A DNA stretch of 9,314 nucleotides, taken from contig CAYQDF010000117.1 of assembly GCA_964416175.1 (NCBI GenBank), forward strand, positions 1 to 9,314. Reading direction: 5' to 3'. The first letter of the stretch is position 1; each line of letters starts with the position of its first letter. The notes under the pieces are model-generated. The model ran no database searches. It saw only the letters and a list, made by a program, of their open reading frames with translations, and was not told where the DNA came from. Shown piece after piece: positions 1 to 5,577 of the stretch. Source of the stretch: CAYQDF01 sp964416175. Its GTDB lineage: Bacteria; Chloroflexota; Anaerolineae; Anaerolineales; UBA4823. Made by a program: the position numbers and the translations under genes.

Positions 1-203
1 TTTACCAGATCATCTTCCCAGATTGGTCCGGAGACGATGTCCCCAGGCTGCAGCTGCCAGTGCCACTTATGTCCAGCATAGCGCGGCGAGCAGTAGATCG
101 TGTCTCCCTCCCGCGCGCTGACGTTGCCCCCGGAGATGTCTGTCAGATTGCGTTCAAACATCAGACGACCGATGTATGCGACCAGTTCTGCGGGCGTTTT
201 CAT
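1..203 (-). CDS. Class II aldolase/adducin-family protein, N-terminal part (runs off left edge)
   Basis: Sixty-seven residues are visible, from an ATG at 203 down to the window edge, so the C-terminal two thirds are missing. The fragment shows the family's N-terminal pattern: an initial helix with LVAYIGRLMFERNLT, then SGGNVSAR at residues 24-31, a GDTIYCSPR strand at 33-41, and a QPGDIV segment at 52-57. In the family (for example L-fuculose-phosphate aldolase) the GGN and SP motifs bind the substrate phosphate. The HxH zinc ligands would lie further on and cannot be checked. An AAGGGA ribosome binding site at 211-216 sits 7 nt before the ATG and supports this start. The gene is divergent from the DUF1684 gene across 120 nt. 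Substrate is unknown; the family also includes epimerases, sugar-acid aldolases and adducin-like proteins without catalysis. Confidence 0.82.
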   Translation of the reverse strand, partial: MKTPAELVAYIGRLMFERNLTDISGGNVSAREGDTIYCSPRYAGHKWHWQLQPGDIVSGPIWEDDLV

Positions 204-323
204 TATGGGTTCCCTTCGGGCGGTGAATATGGTAAAAACTGGGGTGTTCCCCCCCGGTGGACAAAGCCAGTGGTCAGGGGAGTTGCCAGGTGTGCTCATT
301 ATAAACAAAGAGGAGATTGACCC

Positions 324-857
324 ATGTCGGAATTAGAAGATTTCCGCAAGGCCAAAGATGAATTCTTCGCCCACGACCCCCACAGCCCGCTCACGGTTGA
401 ACAGAAACGCAGGTTCACCGGGCTGGAATATTTCCTGGAGAATCCCGAGTTGAGGCTGGAGCTGGAGATCGACGAGTTGCCTCAAAAGGACGTCATCGAG
501 ATGCAGACCTCGACTGGCGATGTCCAGAAACACACGCGGTTCGGGAAGGTCCGCTTCACCGTGGACGGCGAGCCGGTCGAATTGACGATCTACGCGGACC
601 CTCACGGATTCTTCCTGCCTTTCGTCGACTCGCTGGCAGGAAAGGAGACCTACGGGGCCGGGCGCTACCTCGAACCACAGCCCATCGGAAAAGGGAAGAT
701 GCTGGTCGATTTCAACTACGCTTACAACCCTTACTGCGCCTACAACGACCGCTATTCCTGCCCGCTGACGCCCTGGGAAAACCGGCTGAAGGTGCCCATC
801 CGGGCTGGGGAAAAACTCCCCCGCGGTGATTGGGTCGGGAACGCGGCGTATTCCTGA
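324..857 (+). CDS. DUF1684 family protein
   Basis: This 177-residue protein has the hallmarks of DUF1684 (function unknown). After an acidic N-terminal helix (residues 1-50, with FRKAKDEFF and RRFTGLEYF), the core runs from about 72 to 166. It contains a beta strand RFTVDGEPVELTIY, then TYGAGRYL at 109-116, DFNYAYNPYCAY at 129-140, CPLTPWENRL at 146-155 and PIRAGEK at 158-164. The conserved Cys138 and Cys146 and the AYNPYCAY block are the most diagnostic features. There is no signal peptide or membrane span, so it is probably cytoplasmic. AGGAG at 311-315 lies 8 nt before the ATG and fixes the start. It is complete at a normal length for the family. The following secreted-protein gene starts 121 nt downstream on the same strand, so an operon is possible but not shown. 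Confidence 0.9.
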   Translation: MSELEDFRKAKDEFFAHDPHSPLTVEQKRRFTGLEYFLENPELRLELEIDELPQKDVIEMQTSTGDVQKHTRFGKVRFTVDGEPVELTIYADPHGFFLPFVDSLAGKETYGAGRYLEPQPIGKGKMLVDFNYAYNPYCAYNDRYSCPLTPWENRLKVPIRAGEKLPRGDWVGNAAYS

Positions 858-868
858 TATTCAGCAAC

Positions 869-884
869 TGCGATCAAAATCGCA
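869..884. repeat. Perfect inverted repeat between DUF1684 and the secreted-protein gene
   Basis: TGCGAT (869-874) and ATCGCA (879-884) are perfect complements around a CAAA loop. The element begins 11 nt after the DUF1684 stop codon and lies about 95 nt before the next start. No T-run follows on either strand, so it is not a convincing intrinsic terminator. It could be an operator or an mRNA 3'-end stem. Confidence 0.4.
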
Positions 885-965
885 TCGCTCACATCCTGTC
901 TCACAAACTAAGGAACTTCTCCCCCGGGAAGAGCGTCTGGGAAACAGTCTGTATGGAATTCACCC

Positions 966-974
966 GGAGGAGGT
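966..974 (+). promoter_or_regulatory. Strong ribosome binding site that decides the start at 979
   Basis: GGAGGAGGT lies immediately before ATG 979 (GGAGG ends 8 nt upstream, the full motif ends 4 nt upstream). The open frame extends further upstream to 826, inside the DUF1684 gene, but no such site or signal peptide is found there. The start at 979 gives a proper signal peptide, so this site sets the start. Confidence 0.85.
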
Positions 975-978
975 CGCG

Positions 979-2406
979 ATGCAGAAACAAGTGAAATTCC
1001 GGCTGGCATTTGTTGCGCTGGCAGCAATCTTCATGCAGATCGCCGGAGGATGGTTCTTTGACGCCCGCGCCATGGCCGCGGAAGCCCCGCCGCTGCCAGC
1101 TATCGAAGAAAAACCGGGCGAGGAGCCCTCACGCGAAGGCCCGCCTGACCTGGACTACCTGCGGGCGATCGAGCGCACTGCGGAAATGGTGTGGGACGAC
1201 CAGGCTCAAGATCTGGCCGCAGCGTACGGACTCCGCATCGTCAACGTGACCTGGGAGGACACGGGGAGGTACTACGGATCCGCAGTCGGACCGAACATCT
1301 CCGACGCCACCATCCAGGTCCAATACCGCGACCCGGGGACCGGCGAATATACCCTCACCCTGATGCCGGTGATCCGCTATCCGAACTTCACCGATCAGAC
1401 AGCAGATATCTCATCAGACCGTTTCTTCCTGCTCGTCGGCAACGAACAGGGGCGGGACCTGGAAAAAATCAGCCTCCGTGAGTATCTGGGGGATTTCCGG
1501 GCGCACCTGACCGATCCAGACTCCTGGAGGGGGCGCGAGTCATCTCTCCTGGCCCCGCGCGATTCTCACGTCCTGGTCAGCGCGCAGGCAGCGTTTCTCC
1601 CGATCCCGGAATCCGGAACGGCGACTTTCAACCCCGTGCTGTTCAACTACCAGTCCTACGCGGGGGACCCGGCAGTTTTGGCGATCGTGGCTACCCGAGA
1701 AGGCACGAGCGCGACCATCATCGACAACCAGCGGGATGGATTCGAAGCTGGCTGGTCGTGGGGACAGCGGCTGTTCTTCAACGACGACGGCTTGCGGGCC
1801 AGTTTCACGGGGAAGCGATTGAGCGAATTCTCCGAAGAGATCGGTCCCGGAGCGCGGGAGACCACGGAAGCTGCCAGGGAAAGCGGGCTGAACATGGTCC
1901 TGCTGATCCAGGTGCCGCTGAAGCAGAGGCGCCCGATGAGAGAAACGACGATGCTCTATTCCAGCGCTGGAGCCCCTGAAGCGATGGAAATGGCGAAGAG
2001 CGACGTGGAGGCAGCGGCCATCGGGCATGGCGAGGCCGAAGGACCGTTCACGGAGATCGGCGGGCTGCCGATCGAGCGCGACGAGCGGTTCCCGATCCGA
2101 GTGACCGTCCAGTTCTACCAGGCGACGAGCAACGGGATCGTCTCCGCGGCGGACATGCAGGCGATTGCCAGGCAGATCGAGCGAGTCTACAATGAGGGAG
2201 ACTACGTGGGAAGCCTGGTGGTAGATGGCCCATCGGACAGACCGACTGAATACGACGGCCCCAAGGACGAGCCGCCTGGCTGGTGGGAGGAGTTCTGGTC
2301 GCGGTTCGAGGAAAACCTGAAGATGAGTCGGCTCGAGGCGCTCAAGATTCTCAGGGATCTGCGCTATGATGCCGGGCGGTGGTTCGATTGGGTTACGAGG
2401 GATTGA
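979..2406 (+). CDS. Unrecognised secreted protein, 475 residues, cysteine-free
   Basis: I do not recognise the family. The start at 979 gives a typical signal peptide: basic QKQVKFR, a hydrophobic core at residues 9-27, and an AMA site with predicted cleavage after residue 33. A proline- and glutamate-rich linker (about 34-58) follows. The body (about 60-415) looks like a folded, mainly beta domain, with blocks such as VTWEDTGRYYG (90-100), LMPVIRYPNFTD (128-139), FNPVLFNYQS (217-226) and FNDDGLRASF (267-276). The tail (434-475) is rich in aromatic and charged residues (GWWEEFWSRF, WFDWV) and may be amphipathic. There is no lipobox and no cysteine anywhere. It follows DUF1684 by 121 nt and ends 5 nt before the converging serine palmitoyltransferase gene. 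An exported, perhaps envelope-associated, role is inferred only from the signal peptide. Confidence 0.82.
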   Translation: MQKQVKFRLAFVALAAIFMQIAGGWFFDARAMAAEAPPLPAIEEKPGEEPSREGPPDLDYLRAIERTAEMVWDDQAQDLAAAYGLRIVNVTWEDTGRYYGSAVGPNISDATIQVQYRDPGTGEYTLTLMPVIRYPNFTDQTADISSDRFFLLVGNEQGRDLEKISLREYLGDFRAHLTDPDSWRGRESSLLAPRDSHVLVSAQAAFLPIPESGTATFNPVLFNYQSYAGDPAVLAIVATREGTSATIIDNQRDGFEAGWSWGQRLFFNDDGLRASFTGKRLSEFSEEIGPGARETTEAARESGLNMVLLIQVPLKQRRPMRETTMLYSSAGAPEAMEMAKSDVEAAAIGHGEAEGPFTEIGGLPIERDERFPIRVTVQFYQATSNGIVSAADMQAIARQIERVYNEGDYVGSLVVDGPSDRPTEYDGPKDEPPGWWEEFWSRFEENLKMSRLEALKILRDLRYDAGRWFDWVTRD

Positions 2407-2411
2407 AAAAC

Positions 2412-3593
2412 TTATGAGATCAACCCCACCATCTTGCCCACCTGCTCGAAGGTTTCCAGGACTTTATCGAGCTGTTCGTCAGTGTGCGTGGCCATGTAGC
2501 TGGTGCGCAGCAGCTGGCGGCCGGCGGGGACGGCCGGGGAGATGATCGGATTAACGAACACGCCATTATCGAACAGGCCTTTCCAGGTGAGAAAGGTGAG
2601 CATGTCATCGCCAATGATGATCGGGATGACCGGCGTGGCTGAATTGCCGATGTCGAATCCAAGCCGCTTGAGCTCGGTGCGCATGCGCGCGGCGATCTCG
2701 TTCAGGCGTTGGATACGCTCCGGTTCCTCCCGCATGACCTGGAGAGCCGCCAGGACAGCAGCGGTGTTGGAGGCCGGCATGCTCGCGCTGAAGATCAGCG
2801 CTCGGGCAAAGTGCTTGATGTAATGGATGACGTCGTCGTCGCCGGCAATAAAGCCGCCCAGGGAGGCAAAAGACTTGCTGAAGGTGGACATGATCAGGTC
2901 CACCCGGTCAGTCATCTCAAAATGGGCCGCGGTCCCATGCCCGCCGCCCAGCACGCCCATGGCGTGCGCATCGTCCACCATCAGACGTGCTCCGTGGCGT
3001 TTGCAGACGGGTTCTATCTCTGGAAGCGCAGCGATGTCCCCCTCCATGCTGAACAAACCATCCACCACGACCAGCTTTCCCTTGTCGGCGGGGAGATCGG
3101 CGAGCACGCGCTCCAGGTCGGCGACGTCGTTGTGCCGGAAGCGTTTGGTTTCTCCCCAGCTCAGGCGGGCGCCGTCGACGATACTGGCGTGGTCCTCTTT
3201 GTCCAGGATCGCGAAATCTCCCCGCCCGACAAGAGCGCTGATGGTCCCCAGGTTGGTCTGCATCCCGGTCGAGAAGATCAGCGCAGCTGGCTTTCCAACC
3301 CATTCCGCCAGCTCGCATTCCAGGCGCTCGTGCAGCTCCAGCGTGCCGTTCAGGAACCTGGAACCGGTGCAGCTTGTTCCATAGCGGTCTATGGCATCTT
3401 TCGCTGCCTCGCGCACTTTGGGGTGGGTGGTCAATCCGAGGTAGTTGTTCGACCCGCACATGATCAGGCGGTGACCCTGATACACCGCCTCCGTGCCTTC
3501 ATTCTCTGCCAATGCGATGAAGTAAGGATAATACCCCCCCTCGATCGCCTGGCGGGCTTCGGTGAAGCTGCGGCATTTTTCAAATATATCCAT
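2412..3593 (-). CDS. spt: Serine palmitoyltransferase (alpha-oxoamine synthase family)
   Basis: This PLP enzyme of 393 residues condenses an amino acid with an acyl thioester; here the likely reaction is L-serine plus palmitoyl-CoA or acyl-ACP to 3-ketosphinganine, in the cytoplasm. The fold-type-I pattern is complete: YPYF near residue 22, SNNYLGL (48-54), YGTSCTGSRFLNGT (71-84), His135 in DHAS that stacks on the cofactor, Asp207 in DDAH, and the Schiff-base Lys240 in STFSKSFASLGGF. Arg363 in the C-terminal LLRTSYMATHT block is the likely carboxylate-binding residue. From memory the sequence is closest in style to Bacteroidetes serine palmitoyltransferases (YPYF, SRFLNGTL, MEGD.A.LPEI, MATHT) rather than BioF or Kbl. 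A GGGAGG site at 3600-3605 precedes the ATG by 6 nt. The adjacent KDSR-like gene, 31 nt upstream, strengthens the call. BioF or 2-amino-3-ketobutyrate ligase is a less likely alternative. Confidence 0.88.
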   Translation of the reverse strand: MDIFEKCRSFTEARQAIEGGYYPYFIALAENEGTEAVYQGHRLIMCGSNNYLGLTTHPKVREAAKDAIDRYGTSCTGSRFLNGTLELHERLECELAEWVGKPAALIFSTGMQTNLGTISALVGRGDFAILDKEDHASIVDGARLSWGETKRFRHNDVADLERVLADLPADKGKLVVVDGLFSMEGDIAALPEIEPVCKRHGARLMVDDAHAMGVLGGGHGTAAHFEMTDRVDLIMSTFSKSFASLGGFIAGDDDVIHYIKHFARALIFSASMPASNTAAVLAALQVMREEPERIQRLNEIAARMRTELKRLGFDIGNSATPVIPIIIGDDMLTFLTWKGLFDNGVFVNPIISPAVPAGRQLLRTSYMATHTDEQLDKVLETFEQVGKMVGLIS

Positions 3594-3624
3594 TCAATAC
3601 CTCCCACGGTAGGGATTTCCGGGC

Positions 3625-4473
3625 TCACACCGGTTCTTTCACGCGCATCTCCCGCTGCGCCCTGGCGATCAGCCAGTCCACCGCTGGGTACGTCAGGGTG
3701 CCTGCAATGGAGACCAGCCAGTAAGTAAGTTTACTCTCAAAGCCAGGGAGGATGACGTATCGCCGGCGGGCGACGCCATCCAGGATCGCCTTTGCGACCG
3801 TTTCTGGCGGCAGGACCGAATTCATGCTCGATAACGCTTTGGTCTCGGCGGGCTTGAACTGGTTCTCATATGCCAGCTGGGGGGTGTCCGTGTCCGGCGG
3901 GTAGACAATCGATACGCCGATCCCGAACGGTTTGACCTCCGCGCGCAGGGCATCCGTGAAACCCCGCACGGCGAATTTCGATGCGCCGTAAGCTGTGTAC
4001 CCGAACACGCCGATCAATCCCGCCAGCGAAGCAATGTTGACGATATACCCTGAGCCGCGCAGCAACATCCCTGGAAGGACAGCTTTGGTGACGTACACTG
4101 TGCCGAAGTAGTTTACCTCCATCATGGACCGGAAAATCGAAAGTTCGAGATCCTGGACGTAGCCGGGGTAGGTGATCCCGGCGGAGTTGATCACCAGGTC
4201 CGGGAGACCGACCGCGGCGCTCACCCGGGTGATTGCCTCCCTGACCTGCTGCTCGTCCGACACGTCGGCAGGGATCGCTCCGAAACGCTGACCCGAGGGG
4301 CGGGAACAGGCTTGCACTTCGGCGAGCGCCCGGTTCAGACGATCTTCTGTGCGGGCGAGCAGCCAGACATGCGCGCCACCGGCGGACAGCAGCCGCGCGG
4401 CCGCCAACCCAATCCCGCTCGAACCGCCGGTCACCAGGACGATCTTCCCTTCAGCGCTCCAGGCTCGACCCAT
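3625..4473 (-). CDS. 3-ketodihydrosphingosine reductase-like short-chain dehydrogenase
   Basis: This 282-residue classical SDR has the cofactor motif TGGSSGIG (15-22), NSAG (96-99), Asn121, Ser149 and the catalytic Tyr162-xxx-Lys166 pair. Arg41 after the second strand suggests NADPH preference. Several blocks resemble eukaryotic KDSR: the NYFGTVY strand, GVFGYTAYGASKFAVRG (155-171), the substrate-loop YPPDTDTPQLAYEN (191-204), and KPAETKALSS. KDSR reduces 3-ketosphinganine to sphinganine, which is the product-to-substrate link with the next gene. A hydrophobic stretch at about 249-270 could anchor it to the membrane, as in eukaryotic KDSR. The ATG at 4473 has no clear ribosome binding site, but a TATAAT lies about 42 nt upstream. 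It is the first gene of a two-gene unit with serine palmitoyltransferase. A generic SDR role is possible, but the pairing makes the sphingolipid role likely. Confidence 0.87.
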   Translation of the reverse strand: MGRAWSAEGKIVLVTGGSSGIGLAAARLLSAGGAHVWLLARTEDRLNRALAEVQACSRPSGQRFGAIPADVSDEQQVREAITRVSAAVGLPDLVINSAGITYPGYVQDLELSIFRSMMEVNYFGTVYVTKAVLPGMLLRGSGYIVNIASLAGLIGVFGYTAYGASKFAVRGFTDALRAEVKPFGIGVSIVYPPDTDTPQLAYENQFKPAETKALSSMNSVLPPETVAKAILDGVARRRYVILPGFESKLTYWLVSIAGTLTYPAVDWLIARAQREMRVKEPV

Positions 4474-4514
4474 GTTGAAGAAAGGCTGTCTGCGCCGCAG
4501 GCCGAGCTTGACCG

Positions 4515-4520
4515 ATTATA
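4515..4520 (-). promoter_or_regulatory. Candidate -10 box for the sphingoid-base operon
   Basis: On the minus strand this reads TATAAT, a perfect consensus -10 element, 41 nt upstream of the KDSR-like ATG. The predicted transcript would begin near 4508 with a leader of about 35 nt. No good -35 box is found at 16-18 nt spacing, so the promoter is tentative. Confidence 0.4.
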
Positions 4521-4627
4521 TTGGGGAGAATCCGCGAAGGATGACCGTACACTCAGCCGGCAGGCACAGACTGATTATCCCTTAATTCTCTGAATTTTGC
4601 CACACAGAAAAGCGGATGAGTTCAGGA

Positions 4628-4807
4628 TCAACCAAAGAGCAGATATACTGCCGAGCAGACCGTGCAGGCGGTGATCAACATGAACGCGAGCACGAAGAAA
4701 CCAACCCACACACTGCGCCGGTTGGCTGCCCGGTAGCGCTTCAGGTCGCCCTCGAATTCTTCAACATCCCGTTCGACAATCTCTGCGAAAGACAACGCCT
4801 GGTCCAT
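4628..4807 (-). CDS. Small single-span membrane protein, 59 residues, unknown function
   Basis: I do not recognise this protein. It has an acidic N-terminal half (residues 4-22, with FAEIVERDVEEFEGDLKRY, probably an amphipathic helix), a basic stretch NRRS at 29-32, and one hydrophobic span at about 33-57 that ends the protein. The positive-inside pattern suggests a cytoplasmic N-terminus. Two cysteines (48 and 51) lie within the span. The start at 4807 is chosen because GGGAGGAG at 4811-4818 lies just upstream; an ATG 10 codons further upstream lacks such a site. The sphingoid-base operon begins 154 nt downstream with its own TATAAT, so co-transcription is uncertain. A small regulator of a membrane partner is one possibility, not shown. 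Confidence 0.7.
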   Translation of the reverse strand: MDQALSFAEIVERDVEEFEGDLKRYRAANRRSVWVGFFVLAFMLITACTVCSAVYLLFG

Positions 4808-4844
4808 TTTCTCCTCCCTACGTACAACCGAGCACACATGAGGT

Positions 4845-4880
4845 TATCTCAAGAATGGGTTGTTCCATGATGTTGAGATA
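4845..4880. repeat. Inverted repeat upstream of the 59-residue gene
   Basis: TATCTCAA (4845-4852) and TTGAGATA (4873-4880) are perfect 8-bp arms around a 20-nt spacer. Inside the spacer ATGG (4855-4858) pairs with CCAT (4865-4868). The element ends 38 nt upstream of the ATG at 4807. It could be an operator for a dimeric regulator or a leader hairpin. No T-run follows, so it is not an obvious terminator. Confidence 0.45.
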
Positions 4881-4979
4881 GCTTCAACTTTATGGTTCTA
4901 CCCCTCTGGCCTTCGCAGGGCGAGGAGCCTGAATGGAACCCACAGGAGCGGAGCCATAACCAGTTTACGGCAGGGAACT

Positions 4980-4990
4980 TGTTAAGACAA
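4980..4990 (+). repeat. Direct repeat TGTTAAGACAA, left copy
   Basis: An exact 11-bp match to 5154-5164, spaced 174 bp start to start. The copies bracket the GC-rich foldable segment. They could be a target-site duplication or a regulatory repeat. Confidence 0.5.
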
Positions 4991-5005
4991 CGTCAGTTCG
5001 GAATA

Positions 5006-5027
5006 GCCGCCGCTTCGAAAGGGCGGC
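5006..5027. repeat. Strong GC hairpin in the gene-free region
   Basis: GCCGCC (5006-5011) pairs with GGCGGC (5022-5027), and CTT (5013-5015) pairs with AAG (5019-5021) around a CGA loop, with one bulged G. The 9-bp stem is the strongest fold in the segment. Further short stems follow: GGGC/GCCC (5028-5031 with 5043-5046) and GGGAC/GTCCC (5049-5053 with 5078-5082). Confidence 0.5.
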
Positions 5028-5140
5028 GGGCACCCCCTCAGCGCCCGCGGGACATGTCTGGGTGGAACACGGTCAAAGTCCCGAGCTGGCAAGAGAGCAG
5101 TCGCATAAGCCCGCCGCTCCGTTCAGCGAGCTGGTTTTTT
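5006..5140 (+). ncRNA. Possible small structured RNA ending in a T-run
   Basis: On the plus strand a series of stems (5006-5027, 5028-5046, 5049-5082) leads to a weak hairpin (CGCT 5115-5118 with AGCG 5125-5128) and a run of six T at 5135-5140. This is the layout of a small RNA with an intrinsic terminator. The last hairpin is short, no promoter was found, and no known RNA family matched by eye, so this is speculative. Confidence 0.2.
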
Positions 5141-5153
5141 AATCCCGAATTCA

Positions 5154-5164
5154 TGTTAAGACAA
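5154..5164 (+). repeat. Direct repeat TGTTAAGACAA, right copy
   Basis: An exact copy of 4980-4990. The sequence just inside this copy, read as reverse complement (GAATTCGGGAT), partly matches the sequence just inside the left copy (CAGTTCGGAAT). The pair therefore has weak inverted termini, as in some small mobile elements. Confidence 0.5.
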
Positions 5165-5167
5165 TCA

Positions 5168-5185
5168 TCCAATAGTACTAGTCCT
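5168..5185 (+). repeat. Imperfect repeat TCCAATAG-n3-TAGTCCT, copy 1
   Basis: The two conserved blocks, TCCAATAG and TAGTCCT, are separated by TAC here and by GAAAT in the second copy at 5225-5244. Copies are 57 bp apart in the AT-rich part of the gene-free region. A protein binding site is possible. Confidence 0.4.
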
Positions 5186-5224
5186 CCAGTGTTAAACGAA
5201 AAACGTCGATAAAAGTTTCAATTT

Positions 5225-5244
5225 TCCAATAGGAAATTAGTCCT
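5225..5244 (+). repeat. Imperfect repeat TCCAATAG-n5-TAGTCCT, copy 2
   Basis: Second copy of the split repeat. The centre also forms a small hairpin, TTTCC-AATA-GGAAA. It lies about 70 nt beyond the stop codon of the 54-residue gene, in that gene's direction of transcription. Confidence 0.4.
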
Positions 5245-5311
5245 GTTTTGGGTTACAGTTTTGTAAGCTGGCAGTGAACCGGGGTCAGACAACCCAGTCC
5301 CACTGTTCGGG

Positions 5312-5476
5312 CTATCCCCCCGGGCAGAACAACCCGTACCGTTCGCAGAGCGCGGGGATCAAAATGGTCTCAACATAGGGCCGCAGCAGCGTGTTGAGGG
5401 TCGAAAAGACCAGGAACAGCAGGACCAGGATCAGCAGGAGCTCCAACCAGGATACCGGGCTTCCGTCATCGTCCAT
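5312..5476 (-). CDS. Small single-span membrane protein, 54 residues, unknown function
   Basis: This short frame begins at ATG 5476 with a GAGGG ribosome binding site at 5480-5484, 3 nt upstream. The protein has an acidic start (MDDDGSP), one leucine-rich span at about 11-31 (LELLLILVLLFLVF...), and a 23-residue tail with RPYVETILIPALCERYG and cysteines at 44 and 51. The composition is that of a real small membrane protein, with polar ends and a clean hydrophobic core, rather than a random frame. It starts 101 nt after the multi-pass membrane gene on the same strand. It may be the last gene of the sigma-factor operon, although a GC-rich hairpin lies between them. No family is recognised. Conservation in relatives would be the decisive test. 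Confidence 0.6.
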   Translation of the reverse strand: MDDDGSPVSWLELLLILVLLFLVFSTLNTLLRPYVETILIPALCERYGLFCPGG

Positions 5477-5530
5477 GGTCCCTCGTCACGCAGAGAAATT
5501 CAGCACCCGCGATTTTACCCCCCCTCCCGC

Positions 5531-5555
5531 CGCTGTGCGGCGCGCCGCGCCAGCG
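5531..5555 (-). repeat. GC-rich hairpin after the multi-pass membrane gene
   Basis: CGCTG (5531-5535) pairs with CAGCG (5551-5555) and GCGG (5537-5540) with CCGC (5545-5548), around CGCG. It lies 22 nt past the stop codon of the gene at 5578. A G-rich run, not a T-run, follows on the minus strand, so it looks like an mRNA stabilising or processing stem rather than an intrinsic terminator. Confidence 0.45.
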
Positions 5556-5577
5556 AAGGCGAACGTCCGCGAGCATT

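Larger units (their letters stand above)
4838..5311. other. Gene-free region of about 470 nt with repeats and foldable DNA
   Basis: I find no convincing gene here; open frames on both strands lack ribosome binding sites and protein-like composition. The left part (4838-4980) contains an inverted repeat. The middle (4980-5164) is GC-rich, foldable and bracketed by an 11-bp direct repeat. The right part (about 5140-5275) is clearly AT-richer than its surroundings and carries two imperfect copies of TCCAATAG...TAGTCCT. The region should contain the end of the 54-residue gene's transcript and the promoter of the 59-residue gene. I could not identify either with confidence. Confidence 0.6.

Noticed and set aside
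234..252. GGGG/CCCC hairpin followed by five T on the minus strand, in the leader of the aldolase gene
   Set aside because: The stem is only 4 bp and lies in a C-rich run with several equal pairings; too weak to call an attenuator.
283..305. TTGCCA and TATAAA upstream of DUF1684 as a promoter
   Set aside because: Spacing is only 11 nt and the start would fall inside the ribosome binding site.
826..978. Upstream extension of the secreted protein by 51 codons
   Set aside because: It overlaps the DUF1684 gene, lacks a ribosome binding site and would bury the signal peptide; the start at 979 has GGAGGAGGT directly upstream.
2709..3728. Long open frame (339 codons) on the plus strand across the serine palmitoyltransferase gene
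   Set aside because: It is antisense to a gene with complete family motifs, has no ribosome binding site or recognisable domain, and is explained by GC-rich codon use on the opposite strand.
5056..5100. Sequence resembling a T-box (GGGTGGAACACGG) or the SRP RNA apical domain (GGTCA ... AGCAG)
   Set aside because: The T-box match is incomplete and no amino-acid or tRNA-synthetase gene follows on the plus strand; the SRP GGAA-capped stem is missing.
4892..5212. Open frame of 106 codons on the plus strand in the gene-free region
   Set aside because: No ribosome binding site, low-complexity composition rich in S, P, R and Q, and it runs through the strong hairpins and repeats.
5515..5532. G-rich run on the minus strand (GGCGGGAGGGGGGG) as a possible G-quadruplex
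   Set aside because: The runs are uneven and unspaced, and such runs are expected in GC-rich intergenic DNA; no other support.
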